A stretch of 64,000 nt of DNA from Batillaria attramentaria (Eukaryota; Mollusca; Gastropoda; Batillariidae). The translations under genes were made by a program, and so were the position numbers. The notes beneath the pieces were generated by a model. It was not told the origin of the DNA, searched no databases, and was given only the letters and a program-made list of their open reading frames with translations. Positions within the stretch are counted from its first letter, which is position 1. Each line of letters begins with the position of its first letter. This document shows positions 32,640-45,103 of the stretch, in pieces. The stretch is taken from NCBI GenBank assembly GCA_018292915.2, contig JACVVK020000289.1:301001-365000 (forward strand). The letters are read 5' to 3'.

Positions 32640-33925
32640 CCACTCCAGTCCAGTTGATTCCCTGCTTGCATAGCTCTGCCTCAGTGTCCCGCCTCCAGTT
32701 GTTGCGAGGCCGGCCTCTCTTCCTTTTCCCCTGCGGATTCCATGTCAGGACTTGGCGTGTTGTGCTGGATGCTGGCTTCCTGAGGGTGTGTCCAATCCAG
32801 CCCCACTTTCTCTGCAGGATCTGTTTGGCCAGTGGTTCCTGTCTCGCTCGCTCCCATAGCTCTTCGTTTCGGATCTTCTCTGGCCATCGGATGCTCTTGC
32901 CTTGCCGATTCTGGCTGTGATGTCTGGGTCTGTGCCTCCCTGTCCATCAACCACACTCCCCAGGTAGACAAAAGACTACCTCCCTGATGGGCTCTCCACC
33001 GACTGTGACTGGTGTGTTGGCAGTGGTGTTGATCTTCATCAGCTCGGTTTTCTTCCTGTTGATCTTGAGCTCTGTTCCGGCTGATAAGTGGTCTTGTCCT
33101 GCATCTGGCTGTGGCTGTGGGACAGGAGGGCCAGGTCGTCCGCAAAGTCGAGGTCATCCAGCTCCGTCCAGGATGTCCACTGTATCCCGTTTTTCCTGCC
33201 TGTTGTAGTGGTCTTCATGATCCAGTCGATAACCAGGAGGAACAGAAACGGGGACAACAGGCATCCCTGGCGGACTCCGGTCGTCACCTCGAAAGCTTTC
33301 TGACAACTGGCAATGGGCAACTGGCGTGGGCAATCCTGCAGCTCATGTCTTGGTAGATGCACTGTATCAGGGAGATGATCTCTCTGGGTACTCCATAGTG
33401 CCTTAGCAGCTTCCACAGCGCCTCTCTGTCTACACTGTGGAAAGCCTTCTCATAGTCTATGAAGTTGATGTAGAGGGGGGAGTTCCACTCCAGTGACTGC
33501 TCAACGATGATGCGTAGGCTGGCGATCTGATCAGCACAAGACCTGTTCTTGCGAAAGCTCGCCTGCTGGTCTCTGAGCATGGGGTCGACTAACCCCAGTC
33601 ACGTGGCTAAGAGGTCGAGGTCGTACCTTTATCATTGGCTTGGTTCCCGAGTTAGGGGTCGACAGCCTCCCTCATCCTCTCCAGTAGAACTCTGTTGAGA
33701 ACCTTGCCTGGCACCGACAGGAGCATGATCCCTCCGTAGTTGCTGCAGTCCCTGAGGTCCCCTTTCTTTGACAGCTTGATGACAATCCCTTCTTTCCAAT
33801 GGGCTGGTACTTCTTCCTTCTCCCAGATCTTGCTGAATAGCTTCTGCTGGTATCTCGTCCGGCCCTGCAGCTTTCCCATTTTTCAGTGTCATGATGGCTT
33901 TCCTGATCTCCGCCTTAAAGGGCTT
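32640..33925 (-). pseudogene. LINE reverse transcriptase remnant, copy A
   Basis: Minus-strand frames give in order: NGKAAGPDEIPAE (33850s), RT palm text FIDYEKAFHSVDREALW (near 33430), GVRQGCLLSPFLFLLVIDW (near 33250), and LDDLDFADDLALLSH (near 33130) with the catalytic ADD. A C-terminal piece follows (32760-32880). Frame changes and a 65-bp insertion break it. The text is of a common animal non-LTR family; I do not assign the clade. Confidence 0.85.
33590..33654. mobile_element. 65-bp insertion with 9-bp target duplication, only in copy A
   Basis: GGGGTCGAC occurs on both sides (33581-33589 and 33655-33663), while copy B has it once at about 50286-50294. The insert starts TAAC, ends GTTA, and contains TGGCTAAGAGGTCG (A-box-like) and GGTTCCCGAG (weakly B-box-like). 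It postdates the duplication. Confidence 0.8.
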
Positions 33926-34513
33926 GTCGCATTTGATGGGTCAAGGTCGAGGGCAAAGGTCAATCAAAATGGTATGTATTGAAAGGTCTTATGGATGTCT
34001 GTCAGCATGCCAAGTTTGGTGCCTCCGCTATTTGTAGATTCTCTGTAAAGGCTAATGTTAAGGTTTAATGATGACACTAGGATGGTTTGAGTTTGAAATT
34101 GACAATTGCTGCAGTATGTTTCTTTTACAGCATTCTTTCGCTGGGAACGCCTTTAACGTTGTTTACCACCACAAAAGGGTCTATACGGGAGGAGGTCCAC
34201 GACTGATTTACATTTACAGTTGGAATTCTAGTGAATGATTATTTATAGTGTACAGAACGAGGAAGGACTTTCGTTATCCTCAGGGTTTACCTTCATCACT
34301 AAAACGAGCCTGTAAGCAGCAAACTTTTTCAGTTCCGATTTGGGCTCTGCGCATGTGCGACGGAACTATGGGTATACATGATGTATTATTGTCGTTTGTC
34401 TACTTCCCACAGGCATGAGCTGCTAGGATCTACGCATTATGCATCGTTTGTTCTCCATGGAAACATGCAGGCGAAACATTCACTTGGGAAACTTTGATCA
34501 CACACGCGTCAAA
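33926..34513 (+). other. Duplicated upstream region of receptor exon 1, copy A
   Basis: It begins with a unit of the dispersed GACCTTGACC-type repeat (33940-34070; GGGTCAAGGTCGAGGG). The rest precedes the signal-peptide exon and would hold its promoter. No clear TATA box or other site is recognised. Confidence 0.4.
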
Positions 34514-34577
34514 ATGACAACAGCACTTCTGATGTGGGTGGTCCTGATCGGAGGTCGTGTAGGAAGTTCTGAAGAAG
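34514..34577 (+). CDS. Orphan receptor first exon (signal peptide), copy A
   Basis: It encodes MTTALLMWVVLIGGRVGSSEE plus one base, then the donor GTAAGA, exactly as in the exon at 51145-51208. The translated residues read as a cleavable signal peptide. Its intron-like continuation ends at 36864, just inside the point where exon 2 would start, and no exon 2 follows locally. The exon is intact, so it may be a dead duplicate or may act as a distal alternative first exon spliced to 53468. Phase 1 would fit. Confidence 0.7.
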
Positions 34578-35400
34578 GTAAGATTAAACTTCTCACGCCT
34601 GTATGAAACCTGGTGGAATCTATTTTCGGACGCGTTAGGGATTCAACACTACTTAAAAAGAAACAAATCTAAATCTGTTATACAAAACTTATTAAAACTA
34701 AAATTAACACCATCCACTGTTTTATGTTTGTACATGAATGCAATGCATAACACTATAGTTTGCTGTAGCAACGGCCAAACCCCTCTTTTGGGCCTCTCTC
34801 AGAAAAAGTGACCAATTTTCCGCACCGACGAAGCATTCAGCGGTTTTTGGACCAGACTACAAAATCAAATGAAAGAAAAATGCGTTGCGGGTCTGTTCTA
34901 CGGGGCAGAGACCACAATTCAGCGACACCTGTAGGATGATCATTCTCTGGAAGCGAAAAACATCCGGCTCGTGAGTGCGGGATTCTCCGGATGTCTGTTT
35001 TGAGAACGAATTGTGCGCGAAAAAGGTGCAATGCGCGAACATGTAGCAGGTGCGTGCCAAACAAATCTAACCTAATGGTTATCTCAGTGTGTGGTCTGCT
35101 TATATCACTCTGAATGCAAACACCATCAGGTGCAAACGGCACAAGTAAACTGGTGTCATTTCAATTCTGGCCTTTGCAGACATCGAATGATGTCGGCAAA
35201 ACGTAATAGGTCAGAGTGGCCAATCCAAAGAAACGGGCATTTGTTCATCGTTCAGTTGGTTTTAAAGTTGTTTCTCTACAGAGAGCAAGTTTCAGTGATA
35301 AATAAGATGGTCACCAGCCCAATATGTTGTTTCTGTTTAGTGACCTGCTGTCGTCACGGTCGTTGTGTCATGTTTGCTGCGCGCGCGCACACATACACAA

Positions 35401-35442
<42 letters not shown>

Positions 35443-35763
35443 TTGTTTTGAATAAAGATATTCAGTGGAGATGAAGGGAAGGAGGGAGGGTTTGGAGGCT
35501 TAACGTCCTTTTCCACCACATAGGGTGATATCAGTGGAGATGGAACAATGACATCTAGCCTGTCGACATAAAGAAAGTACATGTTCTGGAAACTGTTCCC
35601 GTGCCTCTTTACATACGCAATACCCCAAAATTTAATGGCTAGTATTCATTTGTGGGGCCCCCTCATGTTCACGTTCATGTACATCTGGTGTCTGTTTGTG
35701 TCAGCACGATTGCACGACTTTACCAGGCAACCGACAATTCTCCGGTTAGTCACCAAGTGCGGG

Positions 35764-35838
<75 letters not shown>

Positions 35839-36864
35839 ATTATATGAATTTAAGGATCTTAACTTTTTTATGTGTCTTATGCTCGCCCGCATGAATTGCC
35901 CTACGGGGATAAATAAAGTATTTTGACTTGACTTGACTTGACTTGACTTGACAATGCGGACAACTGCCCCAGCACTCTGCTTCCCTGCCTCCATGAACTC
36001 CCACACATGACATCAACAATATGAATAAAACAAACACAAAATGAGTCTCATCTCCAAAGTCTACCTAAATTCGACGGTCAGGGTGACCTTTCAGTAATAA
36101 TTTATCAAATTATGCACGCATCCAAAACAGAGAGAGAAAACAGACTCCCCCATATAACATCGCTCATATAAATAAAACAATGACGAAATGATCTTATTTA
36201 CTGCCTTGTTGTTTGTTGGTTTGAGATTTTTTGAAGGGTGTCGAGTACTCAAAACTCATGAAGAGAGAGTGTTCACAAAGCACACTATAATTATGAGATG
36301 AAGGCCGGTCGTACACACATGACTGACACCGGTCAATGTTTTGTCACATCAAGTGTATTTAGAGGACGTTTTCAACAGATTGTCGGGGCCGCTTTCATCA
36401 GCGTGCCAAACGGTATATCACTTCTAGAATTGAGATTCATAAACTTGATAAGTCATTAAAGTTTTTTTTGGGCGTTTGACACAACTGGTTTGGCCTTGAC
36501 CTTGATTCAAGGTCACTGAGTACAGGTATGTCAGTGAAGGTCTTATCGATGTCTGTCATGCAAATTGTGATGCCCCTGGTGCATTTAGACTATGAGAAAA
36601 TGGCAATATTACAGTTCCAAACAGACTGCTTTTATGACCTTAGCATAAGATCAAGGTCATTCTAAAGGGTATGTTTTGAAAGGTCTTGTCGCTGTCTGTC
36701 AGCATGCCAAGCTTCGTGCCTCTGCTCTTTGTATATTTTGAGAAAATGAGAAAATGACGTTAATTTTTTCCTCGCGCGCGCGCGCGCGCACACACACACA
36801 CACACACACAGAGGCAGACCACGGAGGACTAATACACTGACTCACTTTGTTACACAAGTCAGCC
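34578..36864 (+). other. Orphan intron with simple and dispersed repeats
   Basis: It contains CT tracts (35400-35440), a TG then GA tract (35768-35834), a LINE tail with TTGAC repeats (about 35905-35952), units of the GACCTTGACC family (36485-36760, with TCAAGGTCA at 36507-36515 and 36651-36659), and CG/CA tracts (36774-36810). Confidence 0.7.
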
Positions 36865-37226
36865 CGCTGTTTGCGTCATTTGGTACAAGGGCCTAAGCGT
36901 CTTGTATTGGATAGACACCTAGGCCCTATTACCATATGATGGCTCAACCCAGACAGTAATATCGTACGCTGTTTGAGTCATACGGTACAAGGGCATAAGC
37001 GTCGTGGATTGGATAGACACCTCGGCCCTATAACATATGATGGCTCAACCCAGCCAGTAATATCGTACGCTGTTTGCGTCATTTGGTGCAAGGGCCTAAG
37101 CGTCGTGGATTGGATAGACACGCAGGCCCTATTACCATATGATGGCTCACCCCAGACAGTAATACCGTACGCTGTTTGAGTCATACGGTACAAAGGCCTA
37201 AGCGTCGTGGATTGGATAGACACCTC
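36865..37226. repeat. About 100-bp satellite array, copy 2 (4 units)
   Basis: Units start at about 36865, 36967, 37068 and 37170 and match the array at 29807-30275, minus one unit. The array abuts the truncated receptor intron with no spacer. Confidence 0.9.
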
Positions 37227-38150
37227 TATAGAGAAACAACTTAAAAAGCAGTGAAAATGTGGAGTTTGGCTTGTTTCACGTACGCCGAGAAGAACCGGAG
37301 AAACTGAAAGCCCCGACTATCGTGACTTATCTTAGCTCATTAGGTCAGCATCAACTTTTTTTGTTGATAGGTTTACGAAAGCAGCTCCATAAAAAGTTAT
37401 TGCCTGATCGTGACTTATCTTAGCTCAATAGGTCAGCATCAACTTTTTTTTTTGGGGGGGGGGATAGGTTTACGAAAGCAGCTCCATAAAAAGTTATTGC
37501 CTGATCGTGACTTATCTTAGCTCAATAGGTCAGCATCAACTATTTTTTTTTTTTTTTTGGGGGGGGGGGGGGTAGGTTTACGAAAGCAGCTCCATAAAAA
37601 GTTATCGCCGAAAGTCGTTGGGGGCTGAATTGCCAACGTACTATACTCTCATTTCCCCTTCCTCTAGACTAATCTGATATTGACTGAGCGCCGGGTTTCG
37701 CTTTTTCTGAAAGCAGAATGAAATATGATCCCCGTGAGTTCATGTGCTTCACCCAAGGGCCGCCGCGGAACCAACGATCCTTGAGACCCCACGATGGCGT
37801 ACTTCCCGCTAACTGCGGCGATCTAGGTTTTCACGTCCCTTTGGCTTTGTCAATTCCTCCACACCCCGATAGGGGAGAGAGGAATAAAATCTTTTGACTT
37901 TGACTTTTTTTTGACAAATCAGTGGTGCACGCTGACATCGCCACATACGGAAAGCCGGGACAGACTAGCGGTAGAGCGTTGGACTTTCAATGCTCGGGTC
38001 GTGAGATCGAATTCCGGCTGGGAACCACATTCTTGTACTGGCTTCCTCCTAGCTGCCCCGTCTTTGGCGTCACGTATGTGCTGGGAAAAGGGGGGGGAGG
38101 GGGGTGGTGGTGAAAGGCTGAACCCCTATACACCACCCCCTGCTACTTAA
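37227..38150 (+). repeat. Duplicated satellite flank, copy 2, with SINE B
   Basis: It matches 30276-31013 but holds extra local duplications: the block GTGACTTATCTTAGCTCA ... AGCTCCATAAAAAGTT occurs three times (37320-37600) with T/G runs between. It ends with a family-B SINE (about 37930-38150). Confidence 0.85.
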
Positions 38151-38262
38151 TAATAATAATAATGAGGATTTCTATAGCGCCTAATCTCCGAAGCCGGGGC
38201 TCTAGGCGCTTTACAAATGTATACAAAAGGTGATAAATAAACACATAACCGAGTAATAGATA

Positions 38263-39736
38263 CAGTCGGGCCCGCTTATAAGGAGCGCTCGGGGACCAAT
38301 TGTTTTACTCCTTATAACCGAGGTTCCTTATAACGGAGTTCTCGGATATAAGGAGTAACCCAAGCCCAACTACCTAATAAGCGGGCTTCTGCATTTTTTC
38401 GGTGTCAGTATCAGCAATTCTTCTTCCTTTCTCTCTCTCTCGCACAGCGGATTGAAAATCAATGCCCCTTTAGGCTCATGTCTATGGAACAACAGTAATT
38501 TGTTCCTCTCTGTTTTGTTTCTTCGGCCATTTTTTTTCTCCATTTCTGTCTCCCTTCAACTTCTTTTGGTTTTCAAACCAATATAACAGTACTTAGAAGA
38601 CAGCTTGCGACTGCCCTTGTGGCAGGTAAATAATGCCACACAAGTAAAACTCATGTGAGTCTAGCGGAACGACCGCGGGGCCCCTGAACGCTCAATAAGA
38701 AGAAAATCTTCCTCACTGTATATGTAACGCCACCGATGAGTTTGTTGCGGTGGTAAAAAAAAAAGTTTTGTTGACAGCACAGTGACACAACAGAACCACA
38801 AACACTACAAGACAAGCCCTGGTCTCCATTCAGTCAAAGGGAACTTGAGACAGTGATACTGAAAAACAGCACGATAACAGCCCCTTCAAAACCTTACATA
38901 TCAATGCAGCCACACCCACACCTCCATTCATACATGTACAACACATAACAAACATAACTGTCGCTGTCACTGATACACATACAATGAAACAACATTCAGT
39001 CTGAGGACAAAATACTCGAGTGGCTATTTTCACCTTCAAATTACATTCCTTTATTAAAAAACATAAAACGCACACATTTTTTTTCTCACTAGGATCAATA
39101 CGCTTATCATCAAAATGAAATAGAAGGGGAAAAAATAAGGCCTGTTGTCACTGGCTTAATTTCACTTTCTTGTGAGAATAACAACAATAAACAACAATAA
39201 ACTGAAAAATGGCTGTAGCAACCAGCGACCAAACAGCATTACGTTAGGAAGGAACCAGTAAAGGAACATTGGCCGGTTATTCTCCTATTTATCCTCAGCT
39301 ATCACTGCCTTTCTTTGTTGAGGGTTGGCTTCTATTTTTCTTATTATGTCGAGCTTTTGACTGAGTGAAAGAAATTTTCTCTTTTTCTCGCGTTCAGATA
39401 TTTTCGCTTCTGCATCCAAAATCGAGCTCATGTAGCGATGAACGGAAGTTTCTGCGGAGGCAAAGACGGATAATCCTCCCCAAATAGGACTGATGAAATA
39501 ACTCGACCTACTTTCGGTTTGAAGCCGGTGCTATCGGCACTCCTTACAACCAGACTCAGGGCCGATTTGGGGCCTATTTTTTTCACTCCTAATAAGCGAG
39601 GTATCGTATAACCGAGCTCCTTCTAAGCGAGTTTTCGTAAGTCATAACAAAGAACAATGTGAATCGGGGATTTTTTTTTTTGCTCCTTATAAAAGAGGTT
39701 CCTTATAACCGAGTTCCTTTTAAGCGGGTCCGACTG
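38263..39736. mobile_element. pogo/Tigger-type non-autonomous element (1474 bp)
   Basis: Flanked by TA (38261-38262 and 39737-39738) with ends CAGTCGGGCCCGCTTATAAG and, inverted, CAGTCGGACCCGCTTAAAAG. Near both ends the words CTCCTTATAACCGAGG and TTCCTTATAAC recur as subterminal repeats. I find no transposase. Interior sequence (38700-39480) is unrecognised. Confidence 0.85.
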
Positions 39737-39962
39737 TAAATAATCAACTAAATAAATGCGAATAAAAGCGTACATACAAAGATACATACACTACATACAT
39801 ATAGTCAGACATACAGTCAGTCATACAAACAAGCACTGACACCTACATACATACCAACATCCGATACACACCTACATCCATCATACACACTGCAAAGACA
39901 ACGGGTTGGTGATGGGAACGGGCTGAATCATTTATGTGAAGGCTGATGTGAACAGATGCGTT

Positions 39963-40301
39963 TTAAGGGCGTTTTTGAAGGACTGGGCAGATTGACTGTG
40001 CCGTATTATTTTCCTGGGGGAGGCTGTTCCAGAGGACCGGGCTTTGGAAGGAGAAACGGCGCTGGCCGAAGGACTTTGTTCTCACGGTTGGAGTAGTGAG
40101 AATTCGTGAGTCGGATGAGGAACGCAGCTGTCTGGAAGGGGTGTAGATGTGTAAGAGTTCAGAGAGATAGAGAGGTCCACAGTCAAAGAGAGAGGTAAAG
40201 GTCAGAGACAGGATTTTGTAATGGATGCGAGCAGTGATTGGAAGCCAGTGGAGTGTGCGGAGAAGAGGAGTGACGTGGTCGGTCTTACGGGCTTTCAGCA
40301 C
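39963..40301 (-). pseudogene. LINE C-terminal segment
   Basis: The minus-strand frame contains LLRTLHWLPITARIHYKIL and SFQSPVLWNSLPQ, the conserved tail of CR1/L2-type reverse transcriptase proteins. It is out of frame with the RT segment at 40362, so this LINE is dead. Confidence 0.85.
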
Positions 40302-40361
40302 CAGACGAGCTGCGTTATTCTGGACTTTCTGAAGTCGGTCTATGAGGTACTGAGGGCAGCC

Positions 40362-41330
40362 TCAGAGTAATGAGTTGCAGTAGTCTAAACGGGAGAGGAC
40401 AAAGGAACAAGCTAGCGTTTTGGTAGCATCAGTAGACAGAAGATACCGCATGGAACTGATACGCCTAAGTTCACAATATGCAACTTTACAGACATTGAGC
40501 ACATGGAGCTTTATTGACAAATGTGAGTCAATGATGACGCCGAGATCTTTCGCAGACAGGCAAAAGTCAATGGACGTGCTGTCAACATACATGGAGTGAG
40601 GAAGAGCCTCGGACGTGGAGTTGCGTTGGGAGGTTATGAGCAGTGCTTCGGTCTTATCGTCATTTAATTTAAGTTTGTTGGTAGACATCCATGATCTAAC
40701 ATCTGAGATGCACTCTTCGAGACCCTGAACAACTGTGCAAGCTTGACTCATAGGACCATGGGCATGGAGCTGGGTGTCATCAGCATATGAAATATGTGAA
40801 ACTGAGTGACTGCTTATAGTTTGAGAGAGAGGCTGGGTGTACATTATAAAGAGCACCGGGCCGAGGACTGACCCCTGTGGTACACCGAAAACCAGGGGTA
40901 AAGGGTCAGAATAAAGACCGTCGACGACAATGGACTGTGTCCTTCCAGAGAGGTATGATTCAATCAACGATAACACGGATCCACGAATGCCAAAAACGGA
41001 CTGAAGACGGTTGATCAAAATACAATGATCAATGGTGTCAAAAGCACTTGATAGATCGAGCAAGGTCAGCACAGCGATGTGGCTATCGTCAAGGGCAGAC
41101 AACAGGTCATCCATAATCTTCAACAGAGCAGTTTCTGTGCTGTGACGCGGACGGTATGCAGACTGCGTGACACTGAGGAGGTTGTGACTGTTTAAGTGGC
41201 CTTAAAGCTGAGACAGCACAGTTTTTTTTTCCAAAATCTTGGAAAGAAACGAAAGATTGGACACTGGACGGTAATTTTTTTAGTTCGTTCCGATCAAGAG
41301 ACGGCTTTTTCAGAAGTGGTTTTCAATTCA
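40362..41330 (-). pseudogene. LINE reverse transcriptase segment
   Basis: The minus-strand frame 40362-41123 (253 codons) shows TLLDLSSAFDTIDHCILI, GVPQGSVLGPVLF and HISYADDTQLH with the catalytic YADD, then LGVIIDSHLS. Upstream (to 41330) PLLKKPSLDRNELK can be read in a shifted frame. One or more frameshifts near 41130-41240 separate the two. Confidence 0.9.
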
Positions 41331-41392
41331 ATTCAATTCAATTCAATATAACTTTATTGTCTGTCGATGGCAGAAAATTTTCTTCTGGCTCG

Positions 41393-41427
<35 letters not shown>

Positions 41428-41575
41428 CCCTACATTAATTTATCTAGACATATAAATCCATACATATTAAACACAGATCCTAAAGTAATGTGTGATGTCC
41501 AAGTCTAATACTATGCTACTAAACTAAGAAATCTAAACTAAAAGATGGCAAGGGCATAGCGGACATGACACAGCT
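41323..41575 (-). mobile_element. 253-bp SINE/LINE tail inserted in LINE, 7-bp duplication
   Basis: Flanked by GTGGTTT (41316-41322 and 41576-41582). On the minus strand it ends in a (TTGAA)n tail, the signature of a retroposed element, and has an internal TG tract (about 41394-41416). Removing it and one repeat rejoins the LINE text VVK to PLLKKP. Confidence 0.82.
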
Positions 41576-41582
41576 GTGGTTT

Positions 41583-42504
41583 AACGACTGCTCTCTTGAA
41601 GATCAATGGAAATGACCCTGATGACAACGAATCATTTATCACACAGGTAATGGCTGGCAGTACATGATCAATACACTCAACAAGCAGAGCTGTGGGCATT
41701 GGGTCCAGTTCACAAGATTTCGGAGCGGTTTCGGTAATGAGTTTGCGGATGTCAACATCGCTAACCGGCTGAAAAAACAGAGAATGGTGTTCCACTGAAG
41801 ACAGTCTCACCTGAGGAAGATGGAGCACGGATCTGAGAGTCAAGTCCGGCACGGATCGTCTTTACCTTATTGACAAAGTAGTTCGCAAACAAGGAGGGTA
41901 ACTGAGACATCGGGTACACAGTAGGAAGTGGAGTGCAGGTGCTACGGGCCAGCAGCTGATTAGTGATGTTAAACAGTTCTCTGCTGGACTTGCTAGCCAA
42001 GATCTTAGCACTGAAAAAGGCCGACTTGGCCTTGACTCACGTGCTTTTTGGCTACCGAATACATTTGCTTATGAACTGTCAAACCTGTGGTCATACGTCT
42101 CCTCTCCGCTCTCGGACGTTCACGCTTGGCGGTCCGCAAGTCGTCACGCACTGTATTGTACCAAGGAGAGGTCGCGCGTGATGACACACGCCGGCGGGTG
42201 GAGGGGGCGTGGATGTCCAAGACAAACCGAAGACAGCAGTCCAACTGGTCGGCGGTGGGATGGGGTATGTCGAACAACCGCTTGTGCAGGTCACCACAGA
42301 AGGCCAGCCTATCAATAGCACGTACGTTGCGCACAGTTTTGAAGACAGGCAGTGGAGCAGGCGGTGCTGGCACGTTTAGCTGGGCGAGGACACACAGGTG
42401 ATCCGAAGCGAGAGCATCTGTCACTTGAACAGATTGAATACTGTCGCTGTCTTGTTTGTGGACAACCCAATCGAGGATATGACCTTGTCGATGAGTGGCG
42501 TGCT
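41583..42504 (-). pseudogene. LINE endonuclease C-terminal part and linker
   Basis: Minus-strand frames encode HATHRQGHILDWVVHK and DALASDHLCVLAQL (endonuclease end, with SDH) near 42500-42380, a linker, then ELDPMPTALLVECIDHVLPA (near 41700), the region just before the RT fingers. Indels divide it into several frames. Confidence 0.85.
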
Positions 42505-42859
42505 TTATAGGCCGTGGGCCAGAGGCCTCTAAAAGGCCTAGTTTTTGAGTTTTTTTCAAATTTGTGCAAATCACAAAATTTTAAGTGTCCCTAAATGTAA
42601 ATTTCACGCTGATTTCAAATCTGAAGAGATCCCAAACGTAAGTATGCGCACTACTTCAGAAAATGAGGGACAAGTCTGTGATGACCCTTCATAAGAAGTA
42701 TCAATACTGTGATGTTTTGTGGCTGCAAATGATGCACTATTCTATTCAAAACAATCTGTCTTGTCCCTTTTGCCTATGACAATATAAACTATACATGATT
42801 AGTAAACAAATTTGGCAGTTAAGGTTACTTGCAGGTAGGAAAAATATAAGAGAGATAAT

Positions 42860-44335
42860 AAGAAGATAAGAACTTTATTAATCCCCTCAGGAAAATTTAT
42901 CGTGTACAGCTCTTGATCACATAATACACAGTACAACTATTATGACACAAGAACAAAATCTCCATGAAGAAATCAGCCATGCACCCACACGCACGTCCAC
43001 CCATCACTATATATATGCACCCACACACTTAAGTGACTTATCCATAGTCATAGCATACACTCTTCTCATGCATACCGCCATGCCACACACCACAAAGTGA
43101 AATAACCTGCACACATAATACATACTACATAGTGAAGCTATGTATTATAATTACATTATTAAAAACAAATCTACAATTCAGGGGATACTACTATAGTTCA
43201 TCATAGGCACTGATCTACTGGTGTACGCCTATGTAATTTACACCATGCATCCACGCACTCTTCACTCATACACCCATCAAATACACTCCTGGCAGAAATA
43301 CTGTTATGAATTTCATGATTAAGAAGAAAACTGTAATTCAAAATAATTCAGTCCATCACAAAAACAAAATCTCCACATAAAATCAACCATGCTTTGCACA
43401 CTTATCTGCTCATCCACATATCACATGCGCACACACACTCAGCCATAGTCGTACACTCCACACCTCCACGCCATACATCACCTGGTGAAATACATTCGGA
43501 TTTCCAATGCACTAGTCATCTTGCCTCATAATTTCAAACATAATTAATATAAAAAGAACTAAAACTGTTAGAATACTTTGAGAACACAACCACAACAGGG
43601 GTTATTTCACTTTAGCAGCACACTGTACAGCAGCAACAGGTAGTGGACGGCATGCTCTGAAAACAGACTAAGACCTACAGTTATCTGATCAAAGCTAAGT
43701 TCTAATCATCAATTAAACGCTTTAGTAGCTTCAGGCAAGAAAGATCTCCTATGCCTTTAAGTTTGGCTTGCAGGAGTAATTATTCTCCCACTGAATGTAC
43801 TTCTCTGGCCCTCGATGAGGCTGAACAGGGGGTGTCAGACACTGGACATGACAGAGATGTTTTTTTCTCAAGTCTCTTATAATAAATTATCACTTCAAGC
43901 CTCTTCTGGGGATTCCCCACCACTGACTCAGCTTTCTTTCCAACTTTGTCCACTCTACCCCTGTCCTGTTTTGAGATCTGACTACCTCAACAGACACAGC
44001 CCAAGAAGAGGACACTGCCTACAAAAAGTACAATGGACATGTATACATGTGTGTAAAACATGTTCAGAGTTTTCTCACTAGCACCAAAAGAGTGTAATTT
44101 CCTCAAGGAGTACAGTCTGGATTGAGATTTCTTTATCACATGATCAGTGTTAGCATTCCAGTTCAGTCTGCTGTCAATAATCACCCCCAAGTATATAATA
44201 TATAGGTCAACCCTCTGAAATACCTCCCTTAATATCTACAGGATCAACATACTTGGCTTTTTTCCCTGAAATCAATGACCATTTCTCTGGTCTTACCAAT
44301 ACTGAGATGTAAAAAATGACACCACTCAACAAAGT
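42860..44335 (-). pseudogene. Second LINE fragment nested in the TTA element
   Basis: On the minus strand, text such as IGKTREMVIDF (near 44290) and LGVIIDSRLNWNANTDHVIK (44190 downward), then SQSRLYSLRKLHSFG, is the C-terminal third of a LINE reverse transcriptase. It is followed by a long 3' UTR ending in GGGATTAATAAAGTTCTTATC near 42870. It is 5'-truncated and frame-broken, a typical LINE insertion. Confidence 0.78.
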
Positions 44336-44747
44336 TTATTGTAAAGATGGGCAACAAACATCATAATATATTATATTGGGAATGAGGAGATTGAGACGCA
44401 GCAGTATGCAATAAAGCTGAAAAAAAACGAGAAAAAAAAACTCCTGACTGAGTACAGTGCCATTAGTATTTAAAACGATAAAGTTGAACAGCATAATGAA
44501 ACAGTAATGCTCATAATTACTTACAATACAAGGCAGAAAACTGCATGGTCTGTTTTCACGGTCTCTTGGTGTAGCACCTGAATGCCCTGTCTCATCATCT
44601 GACTGGTCTGTGAGAATTTAAACTGGTGTTGTCACACTCTCAGATATTGTGGCTTTAATTGTTAATACCTCAGACGTCACTGTCAGAATTTACACTGGCG
44701 TTGCCTTAGCCCCCAATGCTGTGGCTTTACCAGTAATTTCTGTCACC

Positions 44748-45103
44748 TCAGATATCACTGTCATACTCTGATGTGTCACTGTCACAATCTGAAGCACCAT
44801 CACACACCTGGCTCTCAGCTTCATCTGCACTGTTAGCTACATGTAAGATGTCTTGTGCAGTGGCAAGAATCTTTCTCTTTACAGTCCCACTGACATCAGC
44901 AAATTTGTCCAGCCAAACTTCATTAATAGAAGTACCACACATCCACACCAATAAATTGAACAAGCCCACAGGAACCATCTCCATAGCATGCTCCGTTGTG
45001 AGATCCTTGCTGTCAGCAGGCCATACTGCTGGTGATGTCACTGACATGACCTGCTCCCTCAGATACATGCTCCCATGGTAAAGTTGCCTCTTGTTGGCCT
45101 CAT
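44748..45103 (-). CDS. Unrecognised exon-like ORF in the TTA element
   Basis: On the minus strand the frame is open from a good acceptor (ATTTTTCAG) to a stop at 44748. It encodes EANKRQLYHGSMYLREQVMS, a middle part VPVGLFNLLVWMCGTS, and an acidic end rich in Asp/Ser. I recall similar text in large uncharacterised invertebrate repeat proteins but cannot name the family. It may be part of the element's own gene together with 45477-45683; the phases of the two exons do not match directly, so an exon between them or decay must be assumed. Confidence 0.4.

Larger units (their letters stand above)
31389..36864. repeat. Segmental duplication, copy A (5.5 kb)
   Basis: It matches 47969-53473 almost base for base, apart from a few indels (a 65-bp insertion here, a roughly 190-bp segment missing here that copy B keeps at about 49415-49600) and simple-repeat lengths. 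It contains a truncated SINE B, two LINE remnants on the minus strand and the first exon of a receptor gene with its intron. The right edge lies six bases inside where the receptor's exon 2 should begin; there the satellite array takes over. Confidence 0.93.

Noticed and set aside
40362..41123. Active reverse transcriptase
   Set aside because: The neighbouring segments of the same LINE are in other frames and the element carries four insertions.
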